A stretch of 64,000 bases of DNA from Rhizobiaceae bacterium (lineage in GTDB: Bacteria; Pseudomonadota; Alphaproteobacteria; Rhizobiales; Rhizobiaceae), in assembly GCA_023953845.1 (NCBI GenBank), contig JAMLJC010000001.1, forward strand, positions 682,001 through 746,000. The letters are read 5' to 3'. The notes beneath the pieces are model-generated. The model was not told the DNA's origin. It did not search any database and saw only the letters and a list, made by a program, of their open reading frames with translations. A program made the position numbers and the translations under genes. Positions within the stretch are counted from its first letter, which is position 1; every line of letters begins with the position of its first letter. Positions 34,927 through 43,261 of this stretch are shown here, piece after piece.

Positions 34927-34949
34927 CAGATAGTTGCAAGATTTCCTCC
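34927..34949 (-). pseudogene. 5' remnant of the interrupted dehydrogenase gene (RBS, TTG start)
   Basis: On the minus strand GGAGGA (34944-34949) precedes a TTG start codon (34937-34939). Joining this to 32287 after removing the element and one copy of CAGATAGT gives MQLSVLGLGLMGRRM, a perfect N-terminus for a 3-hydroxyisobutyrate dehydrogenase. This fixes both the original start codon and the insertion point. Confidence 0.8.
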
Positions 34950-34963
34950 GTCGATCGGTTCGG

Positions 34964-35902
34964 CTATGCTGGCGAACCGGATATGAAACAGGCATCGGGT
35001 TCGGCGCCAGTCGGCCGGCGGGCCACAATGCGCATGGTCCCTAGCTCGATTTCGAGCGACTCATTCGAATCCAGCGAGACATGGAAACTATCCCGACCGG
35101 GATCGACACATGCGGCGGCAGGCCGCCCTTCAAGCCGCAAGTGGGCTATCTCGCGTAGCGACGCACGGTCGAGAAGCGAAACGGCCTGATCCTTGAAATG
35201 GGTGACGAGCAAGCGGTCGGATCCGACGCAGTAGATACGCGTCGGATCGGCAAGCACCGGCGCCGTGGAGTCAACGACGAAATCTCTCACGTCGATTCTT
35301 GCGATCGTATTAGACCCCCTATTGGCCACGAACAGCACGGTTTCGTCGCTGCCAAGACAATTCCCTTCCGGTTGCACGCCGGGCAGGAGCGCCCGCGGCG
35401 CTATGGTCGGATCGCGAGGCGCTATCCTTGTCACCGTGTGGGTTAGAAGGTTGGTCACGTAGGCGGTCCCGCCATCGCGGGTGACCGAGAGGAGGTGGCT
35501 CTTGAGGCCGCCAGTCGCCGCCCCCCTGCTCGGCAATCTGTCCTCGCAGGGATTGTCGAAGACCAGCAACACGTCGGCGGCTTCGCTCAGTGCGTAGAGC
35601 CGTCCCGCCTCGTCCACGGCAAGACCGTGAATCCGTGTATAGGGTCGGCAATCCAGCGTGTTGACGAGCCGGCGCCGTGCAATGTCGATGACGAACACCT
35701 CGTGGCCGCCGACACCCGCGTCGGTGCCTTTCTGCACGCCATAGTGGCCTACGAAGGCAAACCGCCCTTCACGGTCGGCGACCATCTCGTGCGGATAGCT
35801 CGCCAGATGGATCCTCTCCGCCGCGCCGGTCCGCTCCAGATCGTGGAACGCAATGCAATGTCCGGATTTTTCGACCAAGACGAGAGTGCGGCCATTCCTC
35901 AC
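34964..35902 (-). CDS. YncE/lactonase-like beta-propeller protein
   Basis: A 312-residue protein with about seven repeats of the beta-propeller type found in YncE and 6-phosphogluconolactonase-like proteins (for example YPHEMVADREGRFAFVGHYG, RIHGLAVDEAGRLYALSE and KSHLLSVTRDGGTAYVTNL). No signal peptide is visible, so it is probably cytosolic. It lies 12 bases after the pdxA-like gene and 24 bases before the original start of the broken dehydrogenase gene, in one operon. A lactonase role in the same sugar-acid route is possible; the propeller fold alone does not prove enzymatic activity. Confidence 0.75.
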   Translation of the reverse strand: MRNGRTLVLVEKSGHCIAFHDLERTGAAERIHLASYPHEMVADREGRFAFVGHYGVQKGTDAGVGGHEVFVIDIARRRLVNTLDCRPYTRIHGLAVDEAGRLYALSEAADVLLVFDNPCEDRLPSRGAATGGLKSHLLSVTRDGGTAYVTNLLTHTVTRIAPRDPTIAPRALLPGVQPEGNCLGSDETVLFVANRGSNTIARIDVRDFVVDSTAPVLADPTRIYCVGSDRLLVTHFKDQAVSLLDRASLREIAHLRLEGRPAAACVDPGRDSFHVSLDSNESLEIELGTMRIVARRPTGAEPDACFISGSPA

Positions 35903-35914
35903 CTGCCCACCTCC

Positions 35915-36952
35915 CTAGAAAGGCCGCCGTGTCTCGATCGCGCGCTGTGCCAAAATCACCGCGATCTGGAACGCCTGGACGATTGCATCGGCATTGGCCA
36001 GGTTCTTTCCCACTATATCGAAGGCACTGCCTTGGGCGGGCGTGACGATAGGGATGGGAAAACCGCCATGAATCGTGACGCCGCGATCGAATCCGATCGC
36101 CTTCAAAGCGATCTGGCCCTGATCGTGATACATGGTCACGACCGCATCGTAGGCTCCGTTCCAAGCTTTGGGAAAGATCGAATCGGCAGGAAATGGCCCT
36201 TCCACCGCTACGCCGGCCTCTCGCATGCGCGCAATTGCCGGAGCAATGATCTCGATCTCCTCACGGCCCAGCGCGCCGGCGTCCCCGGCGTGCGGATTGA
36301 GCCCACAGACAGCAAGACGCGACGGCTGGCGACCGAAGAGCCGCAGCGTTCTATCGGCCAGGCCTATCGCGTCCGCAACCGCTTCAATCGTGATGCGGTC
36401 CGCCACCTCACGTAGTCCTATGTGGGAGGTAACTCGTGTCGTGCACAGATGGCCAAGAATACTAACCTCGCCGAAGTAGGTGTCATGCCCCAGCGTCTCG
36501 GCAAAAAAATGGGCCTCATCCAAGTACCGGACGCTGGCCGCCTTCAATGATGCCTTGTTGAGCGGCGCATATAACAGTGCATCCGCATGTCCGCTGCGGA
36601 CCAGAGCCACCGCCTCGGTCAGGTGCGCGAGCGTCGCCTTGCCGCTTCGTTCGGACACTTGAGCCCGCGCAATCGGGCCATTCCCACCGACCGGACGATG
36701 CAGCAGGATGATTCGTGCATCATCCTCGAATGCAGCCTCTATTTCCTCTGTGCTTTCGATCTCAACAAAGTCCAGATCGATGCCAGCTATTACGGCTCCA
36801 TTCTCGAACTCGGCCTTGTCGGCCAGGACCACGATCCGCGCGTTCCGCGTTTCAGCAGGGCGAGCCAGCAATTTGGCCACAAGTTCCGATCCGATGCCGG
36901 CCGGGTCACCCAATGTCACGAGAATTCGCGGCAAGAGCTGCAGCTTTTCCAT
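35915..36952 (-). CDS. PdxA-family 4-phosphate dehydrogenase (PdxA2 type)
   Basis: A 345-residue NAD-dependent, metal-dependent dehydrogenase of the PdxA family. Landmarks are the N-terminal ILVTLGDPAGIGSEL, PLNKASL near residue 125, HTEF-like DEAHFFAETLG, TSHIGLREV with its metal-binding His, and GLNPHAGDAGALGREE. PdxA2-type members act in catabolism of tetronates or related sugar acids after phosphorylation, and not in vitamin B6 synthesis; the catabolic neighbours favour that reading. The ATG at 36952 is preferred: the frame further upstream is IS3 sequence. The IS3-type element ends 5 bases before this ATG, so the native promoter and ribosome-binding site are lost. Confidence 0.85.
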   Translation of the reverse strand: MEKLQLLPRILVTLGDPAGIGSELVAKLLARPAETRNARIVVLADKAEFENGAVIAGIDLDFVEIESTEEIEAAFEDDARIILLHRPVGGNGPIARAQVSERSGKATLAHLTEAVALVRSGHADALLYAPLNKASLKAASVRYLDEAHFFAETLGHDTYFGEVSILGHLCTTRVTSHIGLREVADRITIEAVADAIGLADRTLRLFGRQPSRLAVCGLNPHAGDAGALGREEIEIIAPAIARMREAGVAVEGPFPADSIFPKAWNGAYDAVVTMYHDQGQIALKAIGFDRGVTIHGGFPIPIVTPAQGSAFDIVGKNLANADAIVQAFQIAVILAQRAIETRRPF

Positions 36953-36996
36953 CGGAATGAACCGCCCCGGGTTTGCCGGAGGCCGTTTCGTTTGGG

Positions 36997-37902
36997 TCAC
37001 GCTGCCATGGCTGGTTCTTCCAGCATGGCGTAGTAGCGCTCCTCGGCTTCAGCCGGCGGGACGTTGCCGATGGGCTCCAGCAGCCGGCGATTGTTGAACC
37101 AGTCGACCCACGTCAGCGTGGCAAACTCGACGGCCTCGAAGCTTCGCCACGGTCCGCGTCGATGGATGACCTCGGCCTTGTATAGCCCGTTGATCGTCTC
37201 TGCGAGAGCGTTGTCGTAGGAATCTCCAACGCTGCCCACGGAGGGCTCGATGCCGGCTTCGGCCAGGCGCTCGGTGTAGCGGATGCTGACATATTGAGAG
37301 CCCCTATCGGAATGGTGCACCAGACCGCCGCGATGGATGGGCCGCCGTTCGTGCAGAGCCTGTTCGAGAGCATCGAGGACGAAGCCCGCATGGGCGGTCC
37401 TGCTCACCCGCCAGCCGACGATCCGGCGGGCATAGGCATCGATGACGAAGGCCACGTAGACGAAACCCGACCAGGTGCTGACATAGGTGAAGTCCGACAG
37501 CCAGAGGCGGTTCGGCGCCGGAGCATGGAAGACCCGGTTCACATGGTCGCGCGGACATGGCGCCGCCTTGTCCTGCACCGTAGTCCGGATGGCCTTGCCG
37601 CGGATGACGCCGTGAAGGCCCAGGCCGGCCATCAGACGTTCGACGGTGCAGCGCGCGACGGTAAAACCTTCGCGCAGCATCTGCCGCCAGACCTTGCGCG
37701 CGCCATAGACCTCAAAGTTCTCGGCGAAGACGCGCTCGATCTCCGGCCTTAAGGCCATGTCCCGCTTCGCCCGCGCCGAGAGCTTCTCGGGATCGACCCG
37801 CTTGGCGACATGGTTGCGGTAGGTCGACGGGGCGATCGGCAGCACCTTGCAGATCGGCTCGACCCCGTGAACCTCGCGGTGATCGTCAATGAACGCAATC
37901 AT
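36997..37902 (-). CDS. IS3-family transposase OrfB
   Basis: A 301-residue integrase-core protein. An N-terminal HTH_21 region (VYGARKVWRQMLREGF near residue 64) is followed by the rve core with LWLSDFTYV (first Asp), FVIDAYARRIVGW, HHSDRGSQYVS (second Asp) and DNALAETINGLYK (Glu). All catalytic acids are present, so the protein looks functional, probably as an OrfAB fusion. Confidence 0.92.
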   Translation of the reverse strand: MIAFIDDHREVHGVEPICKVLPIAPSTYRNHVAKRVDPEKLSARAKRDMALRPEIERVFAENFEVYGARKVWRQMLREGFTVARCTVERLMAGLGLHGVIRGKAIRTTVQDKAAPCPRDHVNRVFHAPAPNRLWLSDFTYVSTWSGFVYVAFVIDAYARRIVGWRVSRTAHAGFVLDALEQALHERRPIHRGGLVHHSDRGSQYVSIRYTERLAEAGIEPSVGSVGDSYDNALAETINGLYKAEVIHRRGPWRSFEAVEFATLTWVDWFNNRRLLEPIGNVPPAEAEERYYAMLEEPAMAA

Positions 37903-38225
37903 CGTTTGAAAGGGCGGTCGAGCTCCGCCTGGGCAAAATAAGCGCTCGCCTTGCGCAGGATCTCGTTGGCCTGTCGAAGCTCACGGTTCTCCCGCTCCAG
38001 AGCCTTCAGCTTCGCTGCCATGTCCGTCGGCACACCGGCCCGCTTGCCGGCATCAACCTCGAACTTCTTCACCCACTCATTCAGAGTTTGCGCCGTGCAG
38101 CCGATCTTGGCCGCCACCGATGATACCGCCGCCCAGCGCGACGGATGCTCGGGCTCGTGATCAAGAACCAGCCGCACGGCTCGCTGGCGCACTTCGGGGG
38201 AAAACTTGTTCGTCGTCTTGCTCAT
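37899..38225 (-). CDS. IS3-family transposase OrfA
   Basis: A 108-residue DNA-binding subunit. It contains the helix-turn-helix of the HTH_Tnp_1 family (FSPEVRQRAVRLVLDHE onward, IGCTAQTLNEWVKKFE near residue 42) and a leucine-zipper-like C-terminus (LKALERENRELRQANEILRKA). It overlaps orfB by four bases. Confidence 0.92.
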   Translation of the reverse strand: MSKTTNKFSPEVRQRAVRLVLDHEPEHPSRWAAVSSVAAKIGCTAQTLNEWVKKFEVDAGKRAGVPTDMAAKLKALERENRELRQANEILRKASAYFAQAELDRPFKR

Positions 38226-38280
38226 GATGGCTCCACCTTCTCAGGAGTTGGAGCCTCCGGCAAACCCGGGGCGGTTCAAC

Positions 38281-38386
38281 GTGCGGCGCGGCAATCAACG
38301 TGAGTCTGCGCAACAGCAACGCCTCGATCCTTCACCAACCTCACCGCCTCAAGTTTGAACTCGCGGCTGAACTTCCTTCTCTGCAT
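38281..38386 (-). pseudogene. Fragment of a second IS3-type OrfA
   Basis: On the minus strand from the ATG at 38386 the frame reads MQRRKFSREFKLEAVRLVK, the conserved N-terminus of IS3-family OrfA proteins, then stops after about 35 residues next to the end of the complete IS3 element. It differs from the intact OrfA here, so it is the remnant of another element truncated when the IS3 copy or a deletion arrived. Confidence 0.7.
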
Positions 38387-38479
38387 TCCCACTCTCCAGT
38401 TCCGTCAAACACCTTATCTCGGTGTCCACGAAACCGGCAGCAGGCCACCGGCCTCGCTGTCGCGCTGGCTGGTCCGCAG

Positions 38480-38895
38480 CTATCGCTTCAAAAAAAGCTG
38501 CTGGCCTCAGAACAAGATCGGCCCGACATCAAGAAGGCGCCAAGAATGGACGACCGGCGGCAGCCGAGGATGCGGCTTGAGCCACACAGGCTGGTCTTCA
38601 TCGATGAGACTGGCATGACCACGAAGATGACACGCCTGTAAGGCCGCTGCCTCAAGGGCGAGCGGCTGCGTTCCAAGGCGCCGTCGGGCACTGGAAAACC
38701 CAGACCTTCATCGCCGGTCTCAGATGCTTCGGGCTCACCACACCTTTCGTAGTGGACCGGCCGATGAACCGGCACATCTTCGAGACTTATGTAGAGACCC
38801 AGCTTGCCCCGACGCTGTCTGCGGGCGATGTTGTCATCCTCGACAACCTCGCCGCTCACACCAAGGGCCGAAGCCTACTTCAAGGCCGCAGGGTA
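38480..38895 (+). pseudogene. Degenerate IS630-family transposase
   Basis: Pieces of an IS630-type DDE transposase in different frames: KKLLASEQDRPDIKKA, then RLVFIDETGMTTKMTRL (first catalytic Asp) ending at a stop near 38640, and later TFIAGLRCFGLTTPFVV and LSAGDVVILDNLAAHTKG (second Asp). Frameshifts and a stop separate the parts, and the C-terminal third with the catalytic Glu is missing. A dead remnant. Confidence 0.8.
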
Positions 38896-39455
38896 TGCAC
38901 AAAATTGAAAGTCCGAGGCGATAGGGCTCTGACGAAAGCTTCGGAACGCAAGGTTGCCGGGTGTTGTTCGTCTTTGATATCGCTCTTTGGCTTGTTGGTG
39001 GGAGACAAACCCAAGGCAGCCGTACCGTTCAACGTTATAGCTATGCTGCCTGCGGCGAATATCCCGCAACCGCATCACCGTATAAGTGATAGTGTTACTC
39101 GCGACGTCACCCTTCGAAACGATCATGGGTAACGCCGAGATATTATATCTGGCACATGGTCGTCGACCGGGACGGCGAAGCCGGGGCTCGGGGTGGGGGC
39201 CGCCTAGCCGTCGATGGCGTCGTGACGGTAGGCGGCCATTTTCCTCGCGGATAACAGAGCCGTCACGACCCTTCCGCAATATCATATGAACGAGACCAAA
39301 TTGCCATTTGACTCTCGTCCCCATACGAGCATTGGTGACAGCGACAGCTGCCGGCGAGTTTGATCGCAGAGCCAGGTTTCTCCCGCCCGCATTTGCGGGC
39401 TTCAGCCAGTACAGGCGCCGGATGGTCCGGCTGGCTGAAGCGATGGAGAACAGAC
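38896..39455. other. Non-coding stretch with a long hairpin upstream of the recombinase triad
   Basis: About 560 bases without a convincing gene; a 195-codon minus-strand frame mixes antisense sequence of the DUF3489 region and is not accepted. A hairpin lies at 39198-39237, with arms GGCCGCCTAGCCGTC and GACGGTAGGCGGCC around an 11-base loop. This could be part of an attachment site or transcription signal of the recombinase-bearing unit; no evidence beyond the symmetry. Confidence 0.45.
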
Positions 39456-39866
39456 ATGGCAATTACCGAGCTTTCGTACGAGGAACCTGTCGCCGGGCAG
39501 GTTGCGCAGCCTGATCGCGCCCCAGCCCCGGCGGCAAAGAACACGCGCGGGAAGAAGCTTCGTGAGAAGGCGACGCCGCTGACCGTCGGTCCCGAGGTCG
39601 TCAAGTTCCCCGGGAATGCCAAAGCGAAGAAGCCGCTGCCGACAGGGCCGAAGTCAGCGGCGGTGTTGAAGCTGCTTCGGTCTGCGAAGGGCGCCACTGT
39701 CGATGCGATGATGCAGGTGACGGGCTGGCAGGCGCATTCGGTGCGCGGCTTCCTGTCGGGTGTGGTGAGGAAGAAGCTCGGCCTTGCGGTGACGAGCAGC
39801 CTCGGCAAGGACGGCATGCGCCGCTATCGGGTCATGGCTGAAGCCGATGCTGCGAAGACGGGGTGA
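39456..39866 (+). CDS. DUF3489 protein of the recombinase triad
   Basis: A 136-residue protein of the DUF3489 family. The C-terminal half carries the domain, a winged-helix-like KSAAVLKLLRSAKGATVDAM, then TGWQAHSVRGFLSGVVRKK near residue 90 and KDGMRRYRV. The N-terminal half is a basic, proline-rich linker. The start at 39456 (GGAGAACAGAC upstream) gives MAITELSYEE; an upstream TTG is possible. Its stop overlaps the next gene as GTGA. Genes of this family commonly precede a DUF2924 gene and a large serine recombinase in alphaproteobacteria; function unknown, DNA binding likely from the fold. Confidence 0.8.
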   Translation: MAITELSYEEPVAGQVAQPDRAPAPAAKNTRGKKLREKATPLTVGPEVVKFPGNAKAKKPLPTGPKSAAVLKLLRSAKGATVDAMMQVTGWQAHSVRGFLSGVVRKKLGLAVTSSLGKDGMRRYRVMAEADAAKTG

Positions 39867-40468
39867 CCGTCATGCACGCGCGACCGGACCATGCCGCCGG
39901 AGTGGCGGCGCTCGGCAAATTGCCGAGAGAAGACCTCGTCCGCCATTGGGTTCGTATCTACCGCCATCAGCCGCCGACCGGCGCCCGCAAGGAACTGCTA
40001 CTGCGGGCTGCTGCCTGGCATCTTCAGGCCAAACATCTCGGCGGCCATTCCGCCGAGATGCGCCGGCTGCTCAGGTCCGCCATGGACAGGGTCGAGGCAA
40101 AGGCGCTCGCCCATGGAAAGGAGCGTAGCCGGACCGGTTCAGAACACAAAGCTGGTTTGTCGGCTTCCATCGATGTTGTCGAAGGCCCTGTTGCGGAAGC
40201 TTCACGGTGCAGCGATTGCGATGATCGCACGTCACAGCCGGGCAGACCGGACGGGGCAATGGAGAAGAAGGCCGGCCACCGACGTCGTCAGCGTCGTTCC
40301 GTTCAGCCGGGTGCGCGGCTGCTGCGGGACTGGAACGGCAGGACCCATGTCGTCGATGTGATCGAGGGCGGATACGTCTTCGAGACAAAGGTCTATCCTT
40401 CGCTCAGCGCCATCGCCAGACAGATCACCGGCGCCCACTGGTCCGGCCCGAGGTTCTTCGGGCTATGA
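39863..40468 (+). CDS. DUF2924 protein of the recombinase triad
   Basis: A 201-residue basic protein of the DUF2924 family. The N-terminal part has LGKLPREDLVRHWVRIYRHQ and the C-terminal part the conserved block RLLRDWNGRTHVVDVIEGGY followed by YPSLSAIARQITGAHWSGPRFFGL, the family hallmark. Between them is a ~60-residue variable linker. It starts with GTG inside the stop of the DUF3489 gene and ends inside the start of the recombinase gene (ATGA). The C-terminal block resembles a DNA-binding recombination helper; the role is not established. Confidence 0.82.
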   Translation: MTVMHARPDHAAGVAALGKLPREDLVRHWVRIYRHQPPTGARKELLLRAAAWHLQAKHLGGHSAEMRRLLRSAMDRVEAKALAHGKERSRTGSEHKAGLSASIDVVEGPVAEASRCSDCDDRTSQPGRPDGAMEKKAGHRRRQRRSVQPGARLLRDWNGRTHVVDVIEGGYVFETKVYPSLSAIARQITGAHWSGPRFFGL

Positions 40469-42555
40469 ATGACAGAGCAGATATGGCTGGCAATATCCGC
40501 TCAACATCGGAGAAGAGAAGATGCTCCACTCCTGATCGGGGCTCCGGTCAATCCGGCAGAACGGGTGTGATACCGGAGCGTCCTGCACCGACAGTCTATC
40601 GTAGCACGCACGGACAGATGTCCCGTTCTCCATCCTCTGCACCTCGCCTGCGCTGTGCGGTCTACACCCGGAAGTCGAGCGAGGAGGGACTTGAACAAGA
40701 CTTCAACTCCCTCGATGCACAGTTCGAGGCCTGTGCCGCCTTCATCGCCTCGCAGGCAGGATTGGGCTGGAAGCTGGTATCCGACCGCTATGACGATGGC
40801 GGCATCTCCGGCGGCACCATGGAGCGCCCTGCCCTCAGGCGCCTGCTGCAGGATGTTCGCGACAGGAAGATCGATGTCGTGGTCGTCTACAAGATCGATC
40901 GTCTGACCCGCTCGCTCATGGACTTTGCCAGGATCGTCGAGGTGTTCGATCAGGCCGGCGCCTCGTTCGTCTCCGTTACCCAGCAGTTCAACACCACCAC
41001 CTCGATGGGCAGGCTGACGCTCAACGTTCTCCTCTCCTTCGCCCAGTTCGAGCGGGAGGTCACGGCCGAGCGCATCCGGGACAAGATCGCGGCATCGAAG
41101 AGGAAAGGCATGTGGATGGGCGGCGCCGTGCCGCTCGGCTACCGGGTCAGGGACCGGAGGCTCATCATTCATGAGAAGGAGGCCGGCTTCGTCCGGCACC
41201 TGTTCAGGCGCTATCTCGAACTCGGATCGGTCCCAAGGCTGGTCGCAGAGCTGAACAGGGCCGCCGTGCTTCATGGCAAGTCGTGTGAGCTGAAGGAAAG
41301 AGATGCGCAAGATGAGAACCCTGCCGACAAGCAGGCCGGCGCCCGCGGCACCCCGAAAGGTGTTCATGATGATGATCTGAGCCGTAACGGCCGGCATCGG
41401 TCTGCGGGCGGCACGATCGCAGCGGCAACAACGGACATAGACGGAGCTTCCAACGAGGAAGGCAGTGCCGCCGGAAGCAGCGACCGGCTGTGTCGTCCGA
41501 TGCGGGCCGGCATGCTCTACAAGGTGCTTGCCAATCCGCTCTACATCGGCAAGCTCCGGCATCATGACAATGTCTATGATGGCGAGCACGAGGCGAACAT
41601 CGATGAAGAGCTGTTCGGACGTGTTCAGCAGAAGCTGGCGGCCGGCGCGGCAACGCCACGGGGATCGCGTGTCCATGGTGACATTCATCTGTTGACCGGG
41701 ATTCTGTTCGACGAGACAGGAGATCGTCTGGCGCCGACCCATGCAAGGGCGCATGGCCGGCGCTATCGCTACTATGTCTCCAGCCGCATCCGGACGTCGC
41801 AGGGGGATGTTGCAGGTAGCTGGCGCGTGCCGGCGACGCAGATCGAGCAGCTGGTGATCGACGCCGCCGTCGGCATACTGCGGGACAGGGCGAGGATCGC
41901 ACGCTGGATCGGCGAGCATGTGTCAGCGCATCTCATCAAGCCGGGTCTCGATCGCGTCGAAGCTGTGATCGGGTGCCTGTCGTCGGCGCAGCCGGCGGAG
42001 GGACGTCGCACGGCCCTGCACCGCATCTTCAGCTCCATCACCCTGTCCGCAACCTCCATCCGCTTCGAGGTCGTACCAGGGGCGATCGTCGGTACCCTGC
42101 TGGAACGAGACGAGGAGCCAGCCGGTATGCACGAGACGCCCGACGTCACGCTGGACGATGACAGCGCCGATCCCGATGATGCCCTCCCGGCAACCGAGAT
42201 CATCGACGTGCCTGTGATCCTGAAGCGTCGCGGCAGCGAGATGCGGCTGGTGATCGATTCTCCGCTCGCGCGGCCGCGGCAGGCTGATCCCGCGCTGGTC
42301 GATCTCGTCGCTCGCGCGCATGTCTATCTCGACCGGCTCACATCGTCTTCCGACATCGGCAGCACGGAGATCGCAAGAGAGTTCGGTGTCGACCGTGCCG
42401 ACGTCGGCCGCATCCTGCCGCTCGCCTTCCTCAGCCCGGCGATGCTCGCAGCGATCCTCACCGGACGCCAGTCGCCATCGCTCACCGCCCGGCAGCTCGC
42501 CCGCATCGACCTGCCGTTGCTCTGGTCCGGGCAGGAGGCCGCACTCCGGCAATAG
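40465..42555 (+). CDS. Large serine recombinase (resolvase N-terminal plus recombinase domain)
   Basis: A 696-residue site-specific recombinase. After a ~65-residue variable N-terminus comes the resolvase catalytic domain: VYTRKSSEEGLEQDFNSLD holds the catalytic serine, with VVVYKIDRLTRSLMDF and LNVLLSFAQFEREVTAERIR as further family blocks. The recombinase domain follows (GGAVPLGYRVRDRRLIIHE), then an acidic/basic linker, a zinc-ribbon-like region around residue 420 and a long C-terminal part. The start overlaps the DUF2924 stop; translation could also begin further in, near the conserved domain. It is complete and probably mobilises or inverts the unit it belongs to. Confidence 0.85.
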   Translation: MNDRADMAGNIRSTSEKRRCSTPDRGSGQSGRTGVIPERPAPTVYRSTHGQMSRSPSSAPRLRCAVYTRKSSEEGLEQDFNSLDAQFEACAAFIASQAGLGWKLVSDRYDDGGISGGTMERPALRRLLQDVRDRKIDVVVVYKIDRLTRSLMDFARIVEVFDQAGASFVSVTQQFNTTTSMGRLTLNVLLSFAQFEREVTAERIRDKIAASKRKGMWMGGAVPLGYRVRDRRLIIHEKEAGFVRHLFRRYLELGSVPRLVAELNRAAVLHGKSCELKERDAQDENPADKQAGARGTPKGVHDDDLSRNGRHRSAGGTIAAATTDIDGASNEEGSAAGSSDRLCRPMRAGMLYKVLANPLYIGKLRHHDNVYDGEHEANIDEELFGRVQQKLAAGAATPRGSRVHGDIHLLTGILFDETGDRLAPTHARAHGRRYRYYVSSRIRTSQGDVAGSWRVPATQIEQLVIDAAVGILRDRARIARWIGEHVSAHLIKPGLDRVEAVIGCLSSAQPAEGRRTALHRIFSSITLSATSIRFEVVPGAIVGTLLERDEEPAGMHETPDVTLDDDSADPDDALPATEIIDVPVILKRRGSEMRLVIDSPLARPRQADPALVDLVARAHVYLDRLTSSSDIGSTEIAREFGVDRADVGRILPLAFLSPAMLAAILTGRQSPSLTARQLARIDLPLLWSGQEAALRQ

Positions 42556-42924
42556 CCTCGGCTGGACCGAAGCGGCGAGAGCGATCGGGAAGTCTTGTTC
42601 CCACCCGGCTGCTGCAGCCAGCTGCTATCAGCAGTCCGGCCGGTAACGTCACCGGAACCACCGCTACGATCACTGGCGATGGCGCTCCGATCTCCGCCGG
42701 CATCGCCACGATCGTCGCCACCGTCACCGCGATCTCCATGCATCGCGTCGCCAGACTTGTGGGCACGGCAAACGCCCGACAGAGACGCGGTCCCCCAATG
42801 CCCGCCAATTCCATCTCAATGAGCGTCTCACTTCGGTGGAACTGCACGCTGGACTCGGCTAAGCCTCGGAAAAGTCGACGCTATTCCAGACAGCACTTGT
42901 GGGCACATGTTCGGGAGATTCCGC
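42556..42924. other. Non-coding stretch between recombinase and tRNA-Ala
   Basis: About 370 bases with no supported gene. Short open frames are antisense or compositional. If the tRNA 3' end is an integration site, the right junction of the island should be near 42900-42925. No second copy of the tRNA 3' end was noticed elsewhere in the window. Confidence 0.5.
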
Positions 42925-43000
<76 letters not shown>

Positions 43001-43261
43001 TTCAGCGGATGGCGCGCATTTATGGGTTCTTGCCTGCGCCTGTCAAGAACGCCTGCTCCCAATATCGCGCAAACGGGAATGCCGGCGACGCCTGCATCCA
43101 CACCGGATGCCTAGTTCTTCCGCACGAGCTGCTTTCCGACGAAATATCCGACAAGCCGCCATCGCCCGTAGCACGCTCCGGACTCCCCTGCCCGCGACGG
43201 AAATCCGTCTGTACGGGATCGTTCGATCTGCTAGAACGTCGCGGCAGGGAGGACTGCCGAC

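Larger units (their letters stand above)
36958..38278 (-). mobile_element. IS3-family insertion sequence (orfA-orfB)
   Basis: A 1321-bp element bounded by inverted repeats of about 26 bases: TGAACCGCCCCGGGTTTGCC onward at the left and its reverse complement at the right (38253-38278). It carries orfA and orfB overlapping as ATGA, the usual setting for a programmed -1 frameshift. No matching target duplication was found (GAA on the left, ACG on the right), which suggests a rearranged flank. The left end abuts the pdxA start; the right end abuts a fragment of another IS3-type orfA. Confidence 0.88.

Noticed and set aside
36949..38285. Target duplication of the IS3 element
   Set aside because: The 3-4 bases on each side (GAA/GGAA against ACG) do not match, so none can be claimed.
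38875..39462. 195-codon minus-strand frame near the recombinase triad
   Set aside because: Its N-terminal part is antisense to the DUF3489 leader and the rest is repeat-like DNA; no family resemblance.
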